From: Kalaharituber pfeilii
Lineage: Eukaryota > Ascomycota > Pezizomycetes > Pezizales > Pezizaceae
NCBI GenBank assembly: GCA_015179045.1
Contig: WHUZ01000010.1
Coordinates: 1,178,001 to 1,242,000, forward strand
Reading direction: 5' to 3'
DNA: 64,000 nt
Both the position numbers and the translations under genes were made by a program. This document shows, in pieces, positions 1 to 11,339 of this stretch; within the stretch, counting starts at the first letter, position 1; every line of letters starts with the position of its first letter. A model generated the notes under the pieces. That model was not told the DNA's origin, made no database searches, and was given only the letters and a program-made list of their open reading frames with translations.

Positions 1-1983
1 GCAAACTGCATCACACTATTCCATCACACATGACATTGACATTGCATCACTACATCAACATCGCATTGCACCACTATTATGGCAGAACTCAACCCTTACA
101 ATATCCTCACTCTGGACCTATTATTGGCAATTGGGAATAGAAATAACAGAGTACATGCTGTTATTTTACAACAAAACTCCTATGCAGACATCAGCATTGC
201 AAGGAAATGTGTACTTATAGGAGGTCTCTTTTTCAGCAAACCCACCGCATCCTTTGGAAGGTCCACTTTCGTAGTTCTGACAATCTGGGTAGGCCGATTG
301 AGTGCTATAGCAGAAGGCATAGACAGTGAGAGTGATAGCAGTAGTAGCTTGAGACTGGGAATGCAATAGCTGCAATTGACAAGTTTGACATTGGTGGCTG
401 CGGGTTTCATTTTTCATTTTTTTTTTTTTTTTTGTAAAATGAGAATGTGCCGATTTTTTTTGCACTGCATATCTGTAGGTACATGAGTCAAATTGTAGCA
501 AACAAACACTTCCCCAGATCCAATTGCACCTCTTACGTCGTATCCACCTTGGCTATTCATACTGATGCTAGGTCTAAACTACCAGATACGACCTACTGCA
601 ACCAAACAGGGCCTTAATGTACCACCATCTTGTTTCTAATGCATCGATCTTTAAGCAGCTTTGGGTTCAGGTCCTTCGGTCCCTGAAACTGGCACATTGC
701 GGAGCACCCTGAACATGGGCAGGTATTTCCAGGTAAATAGTTAGCAATGACATTAGGGAGATGATATTGCTCGACACCTATCATGATGATCGACATTGCT
801 GCAAGTCACATTGTCAGCTTGTCAGTGAATACATGTCTGCTAAGACACTTTAACCGACCATGCTTGCCAATTGAGCAGTATCCAGGCTGTTTTCCGCTTT
901 CTAATTGCGCCGGAGCAAAACTTGGACACGAAAACCAATGCAGACCTGTTGTCAGTCAGTCAACAGGTGGGTAAGCCCTACGAGCCTCGAGTCTATCGTG
1001 TATATATCATCGGCCATGGTATGGTAGTGACAAGATAGTGGTATATGGAGTCCAAATATTTATTGGGATGGTAAATACCGACAGTGGAACGCCAAGTATC
1101 GCAAGCAAAAGGAGTTGATGTACAATCATATATTAGATTACCCTAGGCAGGCACGCAGACTACGCACAACGCACAGACACAAACACACATGTCCCAGCAA
1201 AATCTGGCACTCCTTGAATATGACACGCACACGAAAAAAAAAAAAAAAAAAAAAGGAGCAGGATGAATAAAGCTAAACAAATTACACACAAAAAATAGAA
1301 TCTCGAAGAGAGGGGAAAATCAATAAATAAATAGATAAATTTAAACAAACGAACGAATACGCCCATGCCGGGCCCCTGTAGTTATTAGTATTCCGGGATC
1401 TAAAAAAATCCGGCCGAGAAAGTGGAATAAATCTTTCTGTGAATAGGAGTATGCAAAACCCAAAAAGGAAATACAAGTTTTCTGGGCCAAAAAAGGCAAG
1501 GAAAAGATGGAAAGAAAGTGCAAGAATGAAAACATTTTGGTACAAAGGAAATGAAAAAGGAACTGAGAATGTCGAACAGTAAGACGCAAAGGGAAAGTTA
1601 GAGCAGGATGGAGTGCTTATACGTGACCGAGCTTGTCGTCTGTTAATGGCTTATGCATCAGGGTAACACCAAAACCAGAAGAAAGGAAATGGCTTTGTAA
1701 GACTAAAGTATATATAAGTAAAAGCAGAGAAGAGCAAAAATCTGCTGACCAATTTATTGATCCGATACTTCATCAAGAAGTCTCAGTTGAGGGTAAAAAT
1801 TAGGGTAGGGTATACATTTGGAAAGCCTAAGATAAAGAAGAGGACAATGGGGCAAATAGGAAGATAAGCGAAGATCAATATTTTACGCATCGAAAGTTAG
1901 TACCGCTAAACAGCCAAAGAGATATTACATCCTATAGATATAGTTCGCCATCGTCAGATGAAAATTAAAGGCTGTTAATCACT
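1..1983. other. Gene-poor left edge
   Basis: No convincing gene. Only short reading frames without recognisable motifs occur on either strand. A T tract lies near 416-434 and an A tract near 1226-1253. The right part, from about 1.6 kb, is probably 3' flank of the RhoGAP gene on the minus strand. Confidence 0.5.
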
Positions 1984-4513
1984 TCATTCATCCGGATCTG
2001 GATCGAAGATGCTGTCCCAGTTTTGCAAAACTGTCTCGATGACCTTAACCTGCCACCTTGTATTGGCAATGTCTTGAAAGTGCTCATTGTTCATAAGCGT
2101 TGGGCCAAAGCATATAGCTAGGTTGACGGAGTTCATGCGATTCATTTCTGCTTTTTCCTGTACTCGGTTCAAATGCTAGAAATAATGAGCTATATAGCTA
2201 TGTGAAAAGTGAAACTAGATTCTTACCAAGATAAGCTTTCTAAAGGTTGCATAATTTGGGTCCGGCAAATCATTAATGAGTTCATGTATAGTGTTTCTGC
2301 GTTGAATGTTATCCTCAATGCCTAAAAAAGGTTACTGTAAGTTCTCTGAAGTCTTAAAGTGCATATTTCCGACTTACGAGAGGCTTCAATGAATCTGGCG
2401 TAAAGTGCACTAGTTAATAGCGGGTCCGGTAATTCACGGAAAAACGACTTCAGAACGCTCGTGACTGAGTTTACGTCCTGGAAGAAGTCTTCAGGTTTTC
2501 TAAAATCAACTTGAGAAGAATCTTTGCGTTCCGTTAGTTCATCTATAAGACAGAACAATTAACAGTTTTTGGCATTTACTCACCATTATCAAAAATACTC
2601 TTTAACCTATCAATATGCGGTTTCGTCCCTGGTATACGATAGATACCTTCGATGTTAAGCCCGTATAGATCAACAGCCGTAATGCATTGGTGTACTATTA
2701 TTGGTACAACAGATCCATCTCGTTCCAACAAGGTATCGAGAGTAACACCAAATACTGGCTTGTCACGAGGTAGATCGGGAAAGCTTGGTTGTGAGATTTG
2801 ATGCTGGAGCTGACGGAACTGTTGATTGTATCCTGGCTGAGCGGTAGGAAGAATTGCTGGCTGCTGTACTACAGCACCATATCCTTGTGTGTGATGTTGG
2901 GAATGGTTTGAAACCTCGCGCTGGAGCCCTTGTAAGCCAGATTGTGACCCAGGCGGGTTTCCGGAGGGTGTCGGTGGAGAGACGAAAGAGCTCTGCGCAC
3001 TATCCAGGAGGGCCTAAGGGCAAGTCAGTACCATTCTCTATAGAATATAAAATCCACGAGCTTGAGCCCTCACTGGATGTTTTTCATATTTGATTTCAGC
3101 GGGTTGTGACTGTGCTGGTAGTTTTGACCCCATACTAAGGACAAACTTATTGAAATCAGATTCGTTGTCAATCATCGCAATGACATCGCGCATGCTGTAA
3201 GCATCTTTTTTGGGTGTTATTACGTGCAGTTCTCTAAATACTGTCGTAGGAAAATATGCCAATACGTACTTTGGGAATTTCCAGATCCTTTTATTGGGCT
3301 GACGCTTAGCCCATTGTTCAGAAGTAGTTTCTCATTCAGAGTTGCTACAGCAGTGCGCAGACTAAGTTAGCGAAAGTTCATATCAGCATGATGAGGGTAA
3401 CCACCAAATTTTTGCATTTGCATCGTCAAGCTGGCATCGCATTCAAAAATAAGGTCCTTCAAAGCCTTAACCGCTTGCGGTCGCAATACTCCAAGCAACT
3501 CTTGCCTATGTGTACTTGCAATTTGCACTTTGTTTGCATATTCTTGGTCCGCATTAGCCACACGATTCTTCAAATCTTCTTCGACCTGAGCTCCAGTCCT
3601 AGCGAACCCCCTCCCAATCTTGAAATCTCGTGTTCGTTTGTCACCGGACCTTGCCCTTTCATATTCCTCTGCAATTTGATCGTATTTTGCTTTTGTCTAC
3701 TTGAAACGTTAGGGTACCGCATTTTAGCACAATTTTTGAATGATTGGTACCTTCTCAAGCGTAAGCAGCGAATCATGCACTTTCTTCTCTGAATTCACGC
3801 CAGCAATCTTCCAATGCTTCCTTCCTTTTTCCATCTCAGATACTAGCACGCCCAAGTCATCACATATTTGATGCAACGCCTTCGCGAATTGTAACCCATT
3901 TTCTGCAAGCCGAACATGAATCGCTGTGGTCTCATCAAATTGCCTTATGAATGAACCATGACGCCCCTCTAGTCGTTTCTCTGACCTAAATGTGTTGTCG
4001 CATAGCTTTTTTAATTCTAAATTCTAGACTTAATAATTTAATTATTTTACGCATAAGTGGCTAGTTGGTACCTGCGGCGTGTTCTTCTTCTATGCCGGCT
4101 CGTTTTTTCAAGAACACTGCGAATTCCTATATAAGGATACCAGTTAGTCTTGGCATTAATGAACTGGAAACTTCAAACTATTGGAGGGCATACTCGGCAA
4201 GATGCAATGCTCTGCTTCAACCGTGTTAATAGAGTGGACATCCCAATCTGCAGCCGCCAGTTAGCAACATACAGGCATAGTACCAGCTGGAGGGAGGACG
4301 CGCATCGGATAATAAAATCTCCTCAACGCGAGCCAACGTCATTTCACTATTATCGACGGCCGGGGAAACCGCAACTGTTGACGGTGTTGTACCTGGCGAA
4401 TCACCGTTCAGCATTGTTAGAGAGCCTAGCCTTCCTTTAAGGGCTCCTGATGGGTTCGCTGAGTCCATTACACGATCCGTTGAGGAGTGATCAGTCAAGG
4501 TGGTTGTGCTCAT
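1984..4513 (-). CDS. rgd1: F-BAR/RhoGAP protein, Rgd1-like
   Basis: GTPase-activating protein for Rho-type GTPases; its F-BAR domain would bind curved plasma membrane, as in yeast Rgd1 (cell polarity, cytokinesis). Exons read in order as: a Ser/Thr-rich N-terminus from ATG 4513; an FCH/F-BAR region (LLTRLKQSIAS, then AVFLKKRAGIEEEHA, then long helical exons to about 3400); a linker; and RhoGAP. RhoGAP shows GVTLDTLLERDG, the arginine-finger segment EGIYRIPG, ELPDPLL, and near the end MNRMNSVNLAICFGPTL. It ends DPDPDE with a stop at 1984-1986. About ten short introns are needed. Clear examples include a donor after AAA at about 3290 and a CTAAC branch point before the acceptor near 3340. The first junction, near 4300/4246, needs a GC-type donor or a sequence error, because no GT donor keeps frame. 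Family is certain from domain order; exact exon limits are not. Confidence 0.88.
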
Positions 4514-6469
4514 GATTCCAATCTCAATCGCAGATGTGGAGGCAGTATGGAGGAGAATACCCAATAGAGGGGATTTAATTTAGACCAAATGCGGGTTCCT
4601 AGGATGGGAACCAGAGGAAGGCGCTGAGCTTCTGAGGATTTTCTAGTTTGTGGAGTTTCCCATCCGCGGAAAGTATTGGAGCGGGGGTGTAGTATCGAAT
4701 GTCGAGATGCCGAATTGTAGGTTGGTTGGGACTGAATAGTTACAAGAGACTTGCCCCCCAGCTTGCGGATGATAGGCGGCGTTTCCGGCTACCACGTAGT
4801 CGATCTTTTTCCCTTGCGAGCGATATGTCTGACTGCTGTAGTTCCCCTCCAAACGCGCCTAAGCGCGCCCTTTGCTGCGCCTGCAACTTGTCCCTTGTAG
4901 AATACCAATGATCCCTGTTTGAAAGGCAAGCGTTGTGGATGGAGCAAGTAGTTAAAGAGAGCGGGACCTGCAGCGTGATTGCAGGTATGTCCGGGGCCAA
5001 GTAGATCTGTTCCCACGCTTCGTCGATGCAGCAGGCAGTCACGGTCAGTGCTGTACTTAACTTAACTTTATTGAAGAAATGCGGAGCATGTGCAGGATTG
5101 CTTGAGGCGAATGCTGGATAATGGAGACAAGAGGACAAGAGGCCACCAGTAAAAGTAAGTGTGACGCGAGTCCAGCTACTCCTACAGCACTAGGCGAGCG
5201 GGAGGCCGATCAAGCTTATTAATGAAGGTGATCACCAGACTGAGCCTCCTCCAATTTCCTAGGCTGGTTGCAAGTGTCTGATACTCAGCCTTTACTCAGT
5301 CTCTCCCAGACGGTTTTAGCTCTTGCTCCAATGCACAAAGCACCACATCTCAATGATACCGCAATTGCAAGTGACAATAGGTAGTTAAGTACCTAATCCA
5401 AGCTGAGATTAGTACATTATTCGGATCTGGGTTAAGATGGTACAATCTATATGGCAAAGGGTTGTCGTAAGGACGGCTTTCAAGCTGAAGGTCGGTGGCT
5501 GTTACTTAGCAAGATGCAAATACGAAAGCATCAACTGCATGTGTACCTTAGCTATAGTAATGCATTTGGTTATGCGTGCCTCCTCGATGTCTCAGGCTGA
5601 AACCATCAAGTCACAAAAGCATCCGAAAGCATTCCACCACTGAGAAAACTTATCTTTAATGCACCAGACTACCTCTCTTGCCTTGACCCTTGTGTGTGCA
5701 CATAAAGTAAATAGGCACCTGATGTTGCTCTGATACCTGACAAAGGATATATGCATACCTGATCTATAAGTCTGGTTTGAATAGTTCTTGCATCTTATAC
5801 GCCACCTGTAAACCAGTCACAAGCACATATTTCACATAATACTTACAGAAAGTGTGTACCTCCTATTTGCCTGGCGGGCAAGACTACATTACCTAAGTGT
5901 CTGTATTCTTCTTAAATGCTACAATATTCAAAGTAACTACACATGCCGGAGGATTGTAGAATATTTTCATGAAAGTTAGATCGATGCATTGCGCCATTGC
6001 ATTGTACAGGCCAGGTTTGGTGGATAATAAACGCTGTTGGCCTCTCTGGCTGTCAAAATCGATCAAGACAAAACTATTTGTATGAAGTAAAGAAACACTC
6101 TCCATAATAGAATCTCTGAACTGTTCTCTACTCTCAGATTTAAGCTTTGTTACAGTGTATTTTTACTCTTTTTTTTTATATTTGGTAAAAATTAAACCGT
6201 GACAGTTGTCTCAAATGTGACGTACGGTCAGTAAAGCTTTCGAAAAAATCATCCAAAGCTTTTGGTTTCTTAAATAGATGCTCTTTTTCTATGAAAGTGC
6301 TTCATAGCTTCAAGTGATGGTGAGTTTCATTGTTTAAGCAAAAAAAGCATAACAAAAAGCCAGTAACATACCCTCATAACGTATCCCCATCCACATAATA
6401 AAAGGGCCGGGTCATATACTACAGAAATACGGTATGAGAGAGTGATGGAAAAAGCCGACGCGGAGAAGG

Positions 6470-6515
<46 letters not shown>

Positions 6516-6671
6516 AGTCCAACCACATATAGAGAGAGAAAGATATGAGAGAGGATAGAGAAAGCCAACCTGGAAAAGAAAAAAAGAATAAAAAACATCT
6601 AATCCAACCACACACAGAGAGAGAAGAAAGCCGGCCCGGGGGGAAAAAAAAAAGGAAAAAAAAAACCCCAA
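4514..6671. other. Intergenic, upstream of RhoGAP gene; no gene recognised
   Basis: The part near 4.5 kb should hold the promoter of the RhoGAP gene. Short frames at 4.6-5.1 kb show no family features. From about 6425 the sequence becomes a purine-rich repeat with A tracts, described separately. Confidence 0.45.
6430..6670. repeat. Imperfect tandem repeat with long A tracts, 3' of Crinkler-like copy 1
   Basis: About three diverged units, each holding an AAAGCC(G/A)(A/G)C core, a purine/A tract (the longest, about 6470-6510, is pure A) and a CCAACCACA(T/C)A(T/C)AGAGAGAG tail. The units lie directly beyond the stop of the minus-strand gene, so on the gene strand they would be transcribed as U-rich 3' sequence. 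Confidence 0.6.
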
Positions 6672-8128
6672 TTAACTATCCAAAGCCAACCCCGAAGCCG
6701 TTCTTGTTCTCTTTGCTGGTGTATCATTGCCTTCCATGGCCTTAAATATAGTAAGAAGGTAACCAAATAATCGACTCAAATCCATTCTCGTACGTTCGAC
6801 GTCTCTCAAGTCTCCTATGTGCAGTGGTGCCTCACAGTGAACCTTAATTATGGTTTTGCCAGTGGACGTGGATTCCAAGCGAAGTAGAACCCACTGATCC
6901 CCAGTAGTTACGAAGCCGAATAGTGTTTCAGGCAGCATCAGGTCCTCTGGTTTCCTCGGATTCTCCAGTTCCTCCAGTTTTCTTTTTCTATTGAGGTTAC
7001 CAGCAGAGTCAAGTTCAATTGCACACTGAGCAATCCCGTACTCAAGGTCCCTCCTTTTAGCCTCAACTACCATAATCAGGCGACCAGAATACTCAACAAC
7101 GTAGTCTATAGGACCTCTTCCTAGCCTCCCAGTGACTTCTTTTTGGACCTACAATTGGTATATTGCGGTAGATGCAGATGTAGATGCAGACGCAGATGTG
7201 AATCCAGATGCGGATGCATATACAGCTTGCTTCAACACCTCATAAATGAAAAGAGAACGGCTGCTTTCCTTGCCCTTATGCACAGCAGGGCAAATGAACT
7301 GCAATTTGTTTGTCTCGGTAAGCATATCTTCAAAAATCTTCTCAATATCTATATTGCCGCTGAAGTCCTCCATGTCCAGTTCAAAGGTGTCCAGATCGGC
7401 ATATGAATTGGCAATGATCCCAAATTGATGCTTGAACTCATTGAAAGTCCAGCTAGAAAATGGCCGCTGCGGCGTTGATACCACCAATGTCATTGCTCCA
7501 ATCTCAGCTTCTGATTGTAGAAAACTATTTGAGTCTGCTTGTAGACGGATAGTCTGTTTTGGATTCTTCCGGTCCTGTAATTCGATTGTTATGTCGGAGT
7601 CCTCGGTGCCTTCCGGAAACATGAACAGCTCTTTGCTTTCTCGACAAAAGTGCTCAAGGAAATTTTGCTTTTATGGATTTCATAAGCTACATTATGCACA
7701 TCCTTCCCATATTTTAATATATACTGTAGCTTTATGGGCTGACCGACTTTAGCAACGACAGTATAGTTAGCAAATATGCATTATACGTAGTTAAAAACGA
7801 AATGAGTCTCACTTACCAAGTGGAAGAAAGACAAAGAACCGAATGTTCTTAGCGGAAGACACAACTGGGGATTCCTGTCTCTCAACTCGCTCAAGAACTT
7901 TCTTAAGATCATCCTTAGGATCGAGCTCCACTGCACTTTAGGGTCTTCATCATCGTATGTAGCCTTGATAGTGAGGTCGGCAGCATCATAGTTATTCAAT
8001 TTAATTGCTACTTCCTTTTTGATTGCTTTCTTGAGGTGGTCCACATATTTAATTCCTTCCAGTGACACTATGCTCCAGCTGCTTTCAGGGCTGATAAGCT
8101 TAAACCAAGCTTCACTTGCAGTTGCCAT
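6672..8128 (-). pseudogene. Crinkler-like Ubl + PD-(D/E)XK-type nuclease gene, copy 1 (broken)
   Basis: Reading starts at ATG 8128 with a ubiquitin-like header of about 105 residues (AWFKLISPESSW; LTIKATYDDED; ends FFVFLPL), then a GTAAGT donor at about 7816. After intron 1 the tail differs from copies 2 and 3: a region with PEGTEDSDITIEL and RPFSSWTFNEF, an Ala/Ser-rich stretch (about 7155-7205), then a nuclease-like core GPIDYVVEYSGR followed by VVEAKRRD and GIAQ. This fits a D...ExK restriction-endonuclease fold. Fungal and oomycete Crinkler (CRN) proteins combine a conserved header with such effector domains, which are thought to act in the nucleus. Three lesions are visible: one base lost at about 7937 in the header, one base lost in an A run at about 7670, and an in-frame TAG at 7149-7151 just before the nuclease core. 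Family assignment is inferred from architecture. Confidence 0.68.
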
Positions 8129-8340
8129 GATAGTCTATTGGCTGCTTTGACTGACTGATGGATAAATAGTTAAGGGGAGGAGGAGGATGCTTGCTTGATG
8201 ACTTATAGATGGAGTAGGCTGCTAGAAGGGAGGGCTGGGATAAGACTAGTAAGGAGCAGAACCTGAGGAGGGGAGAAAGGAGGAGAAGATGGAGGGGTAA
8301 GTGGGAAGATGGGGGATCAGTAGGGGGGGATGCATCACCA
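8129..8340 (-). promoter_or_regulatory. Shared promoter of Crinkler-like copy 1
   Basis: About 200 bp upstream of the ATG is closely similar to the upstream regions of copies 2 (37062-37232) and 3 (46257-46430). All carry a TATA-like TATAAGTCA (minus strand) about 70-75 bases before the ATG, and a purine-poor stretch on the gene strand. Similarity between copies shows common descent; promoter function is inferred. Confidence 0.5.
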
Positions 8341-8595
8341 AAAAAATGGTTGCGTCCGGACATACCTACTCAGCAACCCGTCTTTCATATTGCACCCTGT
8401 GTGTATAATGCCATGATCAATGATCATTGCGATTACAAAAATTGACCTACTGGCGGCCATTCGTATATACTGTATCACCTTCGGCATCACGCATGAGGTC
8501 GGTGTGGGGCCCTTTCGTAGCCCCGTAATTTGTACATATCACACTCGGCACTTCCGCCCAATATCTCATGCGTGCAGTGAAAATACTCTATACTA

Positions 8596-8982
8596 GCGGT
8601 ATTCAGATTAGAAAAATCTGGACAGATTTTCCGGATTTCAGAATTTTATCAAGTCCGGAAAATCCGGTCATCTCCACACAAAATTTTATCTGGTATTTTC
8701 ATGTTATAAACCAGTTAAACCGGTTTATTTTCGCGTTTTTTTGCAGAAAAAATCCGGTCGGATTTTTGCGACAACTGCATATATATGATGCATTTTGCAG
8801 GCCTTGATGCAATATTCAGGACTTGGTGTGCATAAATTCCGGTGGATTTTTGGACCCAAAACCAGTTTCCGATTTGACAAAAAATCCGATTTTCACAAGA
8901 GGGTACTCAGACTACAGACCGGATAAACTGGTTTGTCCGCCGGATTCCATTTTATATGAGGACAGTCTAATCTGAATACCGC
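8596..8982. mobile_element. MITE with GCGGTATTCAGATTAG termini, TA target site
   Basis: A 16-bp perfect terminal inverted repeat (GCGGTATTCAGATTAG at 8596, its complement ending at 8982) is flanked on both sides by TA. The 387-bp interior is AT-rich and carries repeated (A)AATCCGG motifs but no coding frame. TA target sites and this size fit a non-autonomous Tc1/mariner or pogo-type element. Confidence 0.72.
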
Positions 8983-8984
8983 TA

Positions 8985-9275
8985 TTCAATACTCTATACC
9001 TCATGTGTACAATCAATATGCTTAATATTCTCCATACCTCATGGCGCGCTCAATGTGCTTAATACTCTCTACATCTCACATACGCGGCAAGTATGTCCAA
9101 CATCTCATCTGCACCACGAAAGTGGTAAATTCCCGGCCCGGGTCGGGAATTCACGCCCAATATGCTGAATAGGCTCAATATGCCCAATATTTTCTAATAT
9201 CTACATCTCATACCCGCGCTCAATACGCTCGATACGCTCAATTGGCCCAATTTGCCCAATATCTTCAGGGCGGTC
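8985..9275. repeat. Degenerate CTCAAT(A)-type repeat array
   Basis: Short repeats of the form (G)CTCAATA(T/C)GCT and GCCCAAT(A/T) run through this stretch with many substitutions, and include a CCCGGCCCGGG palindrome near 9134. No gene is visible. Confidence 0.5.
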
Positions 9276-9730
9276 AATTATCTCAATCTGGCAATATCAC
9301 AGTATACTTGAGCTGCCCTGTGCTGATTTGGGACGAACCTCACGCTGGTGCGCCAGAATCTGCTGTTATTGAATTCAGCTCATCAGGCCGTGTGTTGGGC
9401 CGCCGCTCATTGGGCTATTCGTTGGGCTGCTCATTGAGCTCATTAGGTCATTTGCGCCCACAACGGCGACGGGCTAGGGGTCAGTTAGAACAGTCCCATG
9501 AGCCGACTACAAATAGCATGACGCAACCATCGTTGATCTGTATGCCTTCGAGCTTACCGATTGACACTGCCGCCTCATTCATGTCAAATTCACCAGCAAA
9601 TAGGACGTCGATTCAGCTACCCACAGGAGACATGAGGAATTCTGCACCCCCGTAGGAAGGAATTCGAAAATCCTATTGCGACAGCAACGGACCTGAATAG
9701 GTTTAGACACCGACATGGGCCCCCGGGCAT

Positions 9731-9795
9731 CAGAATTCCGTCCGCGCTAGCAGTGGAAGTAATAGTTCCATACTGTTAGCGCGGACGGAATTCAG
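9731..9795. repeat. Palindromic element with GAATTCCGTCCGCGCTA arms
   Basis: A near-perfect hairpin: CAGAATTCCGTCCGCGCTA(G)CAGT on the left and its complement ending GCGGACGGAATTCAG on the right, with a loop of about 20 bases. Related sequence, including the neighbouring TTGCGACAGCAACGGA block at about 9675, is found upstream of Crinkler-like copies 2 and 3. Confidence 0.7.
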
Positions 9796-9976
9796 AATCA
9801 ACCACAACAAACAACCACAAGAGGGCAAGTTTATCATGAGAAACCTTGTGAATACCTGCATCAAGCTCTCTTATGCAGCACTTAAAAAGTTGATGCATTG
9901 TGTATTGCATAATCCCTATCAATTCTGCTGTTATCATAGAAAAAAAAATATCGAACATATTGAACTACTGTACTCT

Positions 9977-10038
9977 GTATGTGTTATGTAATCAATCTTA
10001 TTTGTTGTTGTACCTAAGATTAATTACATAACACATAC
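9977..10038. repeat. 62-bp palindrome, 24-bp arms
   Basis: Left arm GTATGTGTTATGTAATCAAT... (9977-10000) pairs with 10015-10038 with one mismatch, leaving a 14-base loop. It could be a tiny MITE or a cruciform-forming site; no flanking duplication is clear. Confidence 0.6.
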
Positions 10039-10960
10039 GCCAAGACACCTCGGTAGAAGCGCCTGGTCCGAGGCTAAATCCACCCGCTGCAAAAGGATAT
10101 TTATGTACTTCAAGTATTCAGCCCCCCGCCGATCAGACTTACATACATACTACTTGGGCGTTTGTGTGTGTGTGTCTAAGGGGGTGGGAGAAACCTGTTC
10201 GGAGAAACCAGCGTCTGACTTCCCAGTAATGGAAATTCTAATCTAGATCTCCTGCTAAAAAATTTAGGAATCGGGTCTCTCCAATACCAGTTACGAGTCC
10301 ATCAGGCCCTGTCCCCTGCATTTGCAATACTGGATCCGAATATATATCTGAAGAGGCTTTTTTAAATGTAACTAGCAGCAGTATAGCAGTGGTTTGTTTC
10401 GAAATTATCTAACACAATTTGACCGAACGAGAACAAGTATGGACATGGAAATATAGTTAGAATACAGAGGTTAGAAAACTTGTTCTCGTATGGGAATTCT
10501 GTGTTCTTGAACCTCGAGAAATCCGCTATCTACCTACCTTAAGTACTTACTTAGACTCCATACATACAAAGAAGTTAGTTCTTGGCGCAGCAATTTGGCT
10601 CCATAGAAGTATGTGCACATACGTCTTGGATGGCAGCTTCTGTACCGACGAACCCCCCTTTTTTATAACCTTGATGTTGCCGTAAATAGGCCGGTTCGCG
10701 ATATTGCTGAGAAATGGCTCGTATTTGGCAACAGTAAAACGGTTTTGTAGCATAAAAACGGTTTAGTGGGGGTTTTTCGGTAGCATACTGTTCATACAAT
10801 CCCTCATTTCACACGATAGCTATTTTTGCAACACCAACCTGTGTGATGTCGTCGGGTTGCTCATTTACTACTGGTCAGTGCACGAAGAAGCTTAGCCTTG
10901 AGCTATACATATTGCAGACGGGCTATGCCAGGGATTTCTTTGGCATCAGACTAAGCTTTA

Positions 10961-11132
10961 CAGGTGACCCTGGCTATAATGAACCTCTTTCTAGTGAAAA
11001 CCCGGCTATAGTGAAGGGATGGGCGAGCTTCTTTGTCTACAGGTAAAGAAAGTGCCCTCGCTATAGTGAAAACTGGTTATAATGAAGAAAATCTGTCAGA
11101 CTCTTGGCCTTCATTATAGCCAGGTTCACCTG
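10961..11132. mobile_element. pogo-like MITE, CAGGTGAACCTGGCTATAATGAA termini
   Basis: A 172-bp element with 23-bp inverted termini (one mismatch) flanked by TA on both sides. Interior motifs GGCTATAGTGAA and GGTTATAATGAA repeat the terminal GCTATAATGAA core. CAG-starting termini with a CTATAATGAA core and TA target sites are typical of pogo/Tigger/Fot1-type DNA transposons. Non-coding, so it would depend on a transposase elsewhere. Confidence 0.75.
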
Positions 11133-11289
11133 TACTTGTGGACTTGCAGACCAGTACAGTGGGCCTTCATGGCAAATGGGTTAAGTACATGCATGTTCTT
11201 GAGCACATCTCGGATGATGGAAAATTCTGTACGGCCAGATATGCATGACGCGATTTCCAACAGAGATGCAACTCCATGTCGCCAGCTAC

Positions 11290-11339
11290 CTAGTCTGGTT
11301 GCACCACCCTCCGACCTTATGATACTCCAACCAGACTAG
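11290..11339. repeat. Inverted CTAGTCTGGTTG pair
   Basis: CTAGTCTGGTTG at 11290 is answered by CCAACCAGACTAG ending at 11339, and CTAGTCTGGTTGG occurs again at 12033-12045. The motif recurs across the window and probably marks ends of a DNA-transposon family. Confidence 0.55.

Noticed and set aside
7149..7151. Programmed stop readthrough in Crinkler-like copy 1
   Set aside because: Two further frame breaks in the same gene make plain decay or sequence error more likely.
9242..9655. 137-codon frame
   Set aside because: Begins inside the degenerate CTCAAT repeat; composition follows the repeat.
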